A stretch of DNA of 20,151 bases from Leptospiraceae bacterium. Lineage in GTDB: Bacteria > Spirochaetota > Leptospiria > Turneriellales > Turneriellaceae. Position 1 is the first letter of the stretch. Each line of letters starts with the position of its first letter. Under the pieces are notes generated by a model that saw only the letters and a list, made by a program, of their open reading frames with translations, made no database searches and was not told where the DNA came from. The stretch spans positions 1 to 20,151 of the forward strand of contig JAEUSA010000405.1 of assembly GCA_016788945.1 (NCBI GenBank). The letters are read 5' to 3'. This document shows, one piece after another, positions 19,677 through 20,151 of the stretch. Position numbers and translations under genes: made by a program.

Positions 19677-20151
19677 TTACTGGTTACCGCGGTCGGTGGG
19701 GTTGTAGCGGTAAACTTCGGTGTACGGCAGGCCCGCGCCGCCGAGGTCTTTGAGCGTAAAACTCAGGTAAATTGTCTGTTCGAGAAAACTTGTACGGTCG
19801 CGAAGAAAAGATCCGGTGTAGATCGTTCTGCGCTGCGAGGCGAATGTTACGCGCAACAGCCACTTGTGTAGGTCGTGCTCGATGCTGGCGAAGAAACTTT
19901 CCATATTGAGCACGCGATTATTGCGCGCATTAGGGTCAAACGGGTTCAGCGACTGCAGCAGGTCGTCAAAGAATGGCACGCGCGCTGGGTTGGTTGATTG
20001 GTAGCGCTCGAAATTATCGGCGAGCGCGTTGAGCGCAAAACGGAAGCGCCAATAGTCGTGCAGCAGAATGTCGGTCTCAAAACCGAGCCTGAGGTTTGAC
20101 TCCGCCACATTGATAAAGTTGTGCCGGTAGGTTGAAGTTATCTTGAACAGC
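19677..20151 (-). CDS. C-terminal end of an LptD-like outer-membrane barrel protein (5' part beyond the window)
   Basis: The minus-strand frame is open from the right edge to TAA 19679-19677, giving the last 157 or so residues. The translation alternates short aromatic-rich strands and charged turns (ITSTYRHNFINVAESNLRLGF, DYWRFRFALNALADNFERY, TIYLSFTLKDLGGAG), typical of an outer-membrane beta barrel. IEHDLHKWLLRVTF near the end resembles the DLHCW strand near the C-terminus of LptD (OstA/Imp), which inserts lipopolysaccharide into the outer leaflet. The Cys of that motif is Lys here. A GTG at 20108 is internal, not the true start. The LptD assignment is a motif-based guess; other barrels remain possible. 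The gene is convergent with nadC, 43 bases away. Confidence 0.55.
   Translation of the reverse strand, partial: LFKITSTYRHNFINVAESNLRLGFETDILLHDYWRFRFALNALADNFERYQSTNPARVPFFDDLLQSLNPFDPNARNNRVLNMESFFASIEHDLHKWLLRVTFASQRRTIYTGSFLRDRTSFLEQTIYLSFTLKDLGGAGLPYTEVYRYNPTDRGNQ

Noticed and set aside
1..20151. CRISPR arrays, tRNA or rRNA genes, insertion sequences, toxin-antitoxin or phage genes
   Set aside because: None recognised on reading both strands: no spaced direct-repeat array, no cloverleaf ending in CCA noticed, no transposase or integrase motif.

Overview
The window is almost fully coding, with 22 genes on both strands and no gene-free stretch over 300 bases. It looks like chromosomal DNA of a diderm bacterium with about 50-55% GC: lipoboxes, an LptD-like outer-membrane protein and class A PBP/PASTA wall proteins are present. 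My best guess is a spirochaete of the Leptospirales, perhaps Turneriella-like. That rests on gene content and general recognition only; there is no rRNA to confirm it. I found no tRNA, rRNA, CRISPR array, IS element or prophage.

Layout. (1) 1-1327: start of an unidentified membrane protein (minus, runs off the left edge), divergent from a lipoprotein esterase of the PHB-depolymerase/feruloyl-esterase type. (2) 1324-2353: a MerC-domain membrane protein with a His-rich, repeat-bearing tail, convergent with and overlapping a Fur/Zur-family regulator. A near-perfect dyad covers the merC promoter and start codon, suggesting a small metal-control module. (3) 2419-6001: tsaE-tsaB-rnr, overlapping end to start (t6A tRNA modification plus RNase R), then a STAS-domain anti-sigma-factor antagonist. 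(4) 6041-7349, minus: 3-TM protein, ECF sigma factor and 2-TM putative anti-sigma protein, with a duplicated ribosome-binding site and a tiny nested ORF between the last two. (5) 7434-10504, minus: PASTA membrane protein, rpe, small lipoprotein and mqnD (futalosine menaquinone pathway), tightly packed. (6) 10590-11876: creatininase-family protein, convergent with an HPt phosphotransfer protein.

(7) 11993-15736: bifunctional PBP1A followed 3 nt later by a short dnaX. (8) 15793-19633: secreted ankyrin-repeat protein, small membrane protein, ttcA (tRNA 2-thiolation) and an unusual nadC with about 260 extra N-terminal residues, nearly without gaps. (9) 19677-20151, minus: the C-terminal end of an LptD-like outer-membrane barrel protein, running off the right edge.

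Most genes are housekeeping: tRNA modification, RNA decay, cell wall, replication, NAD and menaquinone synthesis. The parts most likely to be new are the merC/Zur-like module with its operator, the ECF sigma/membrane-protein locus with its nested small ORF, and the fused nadC.
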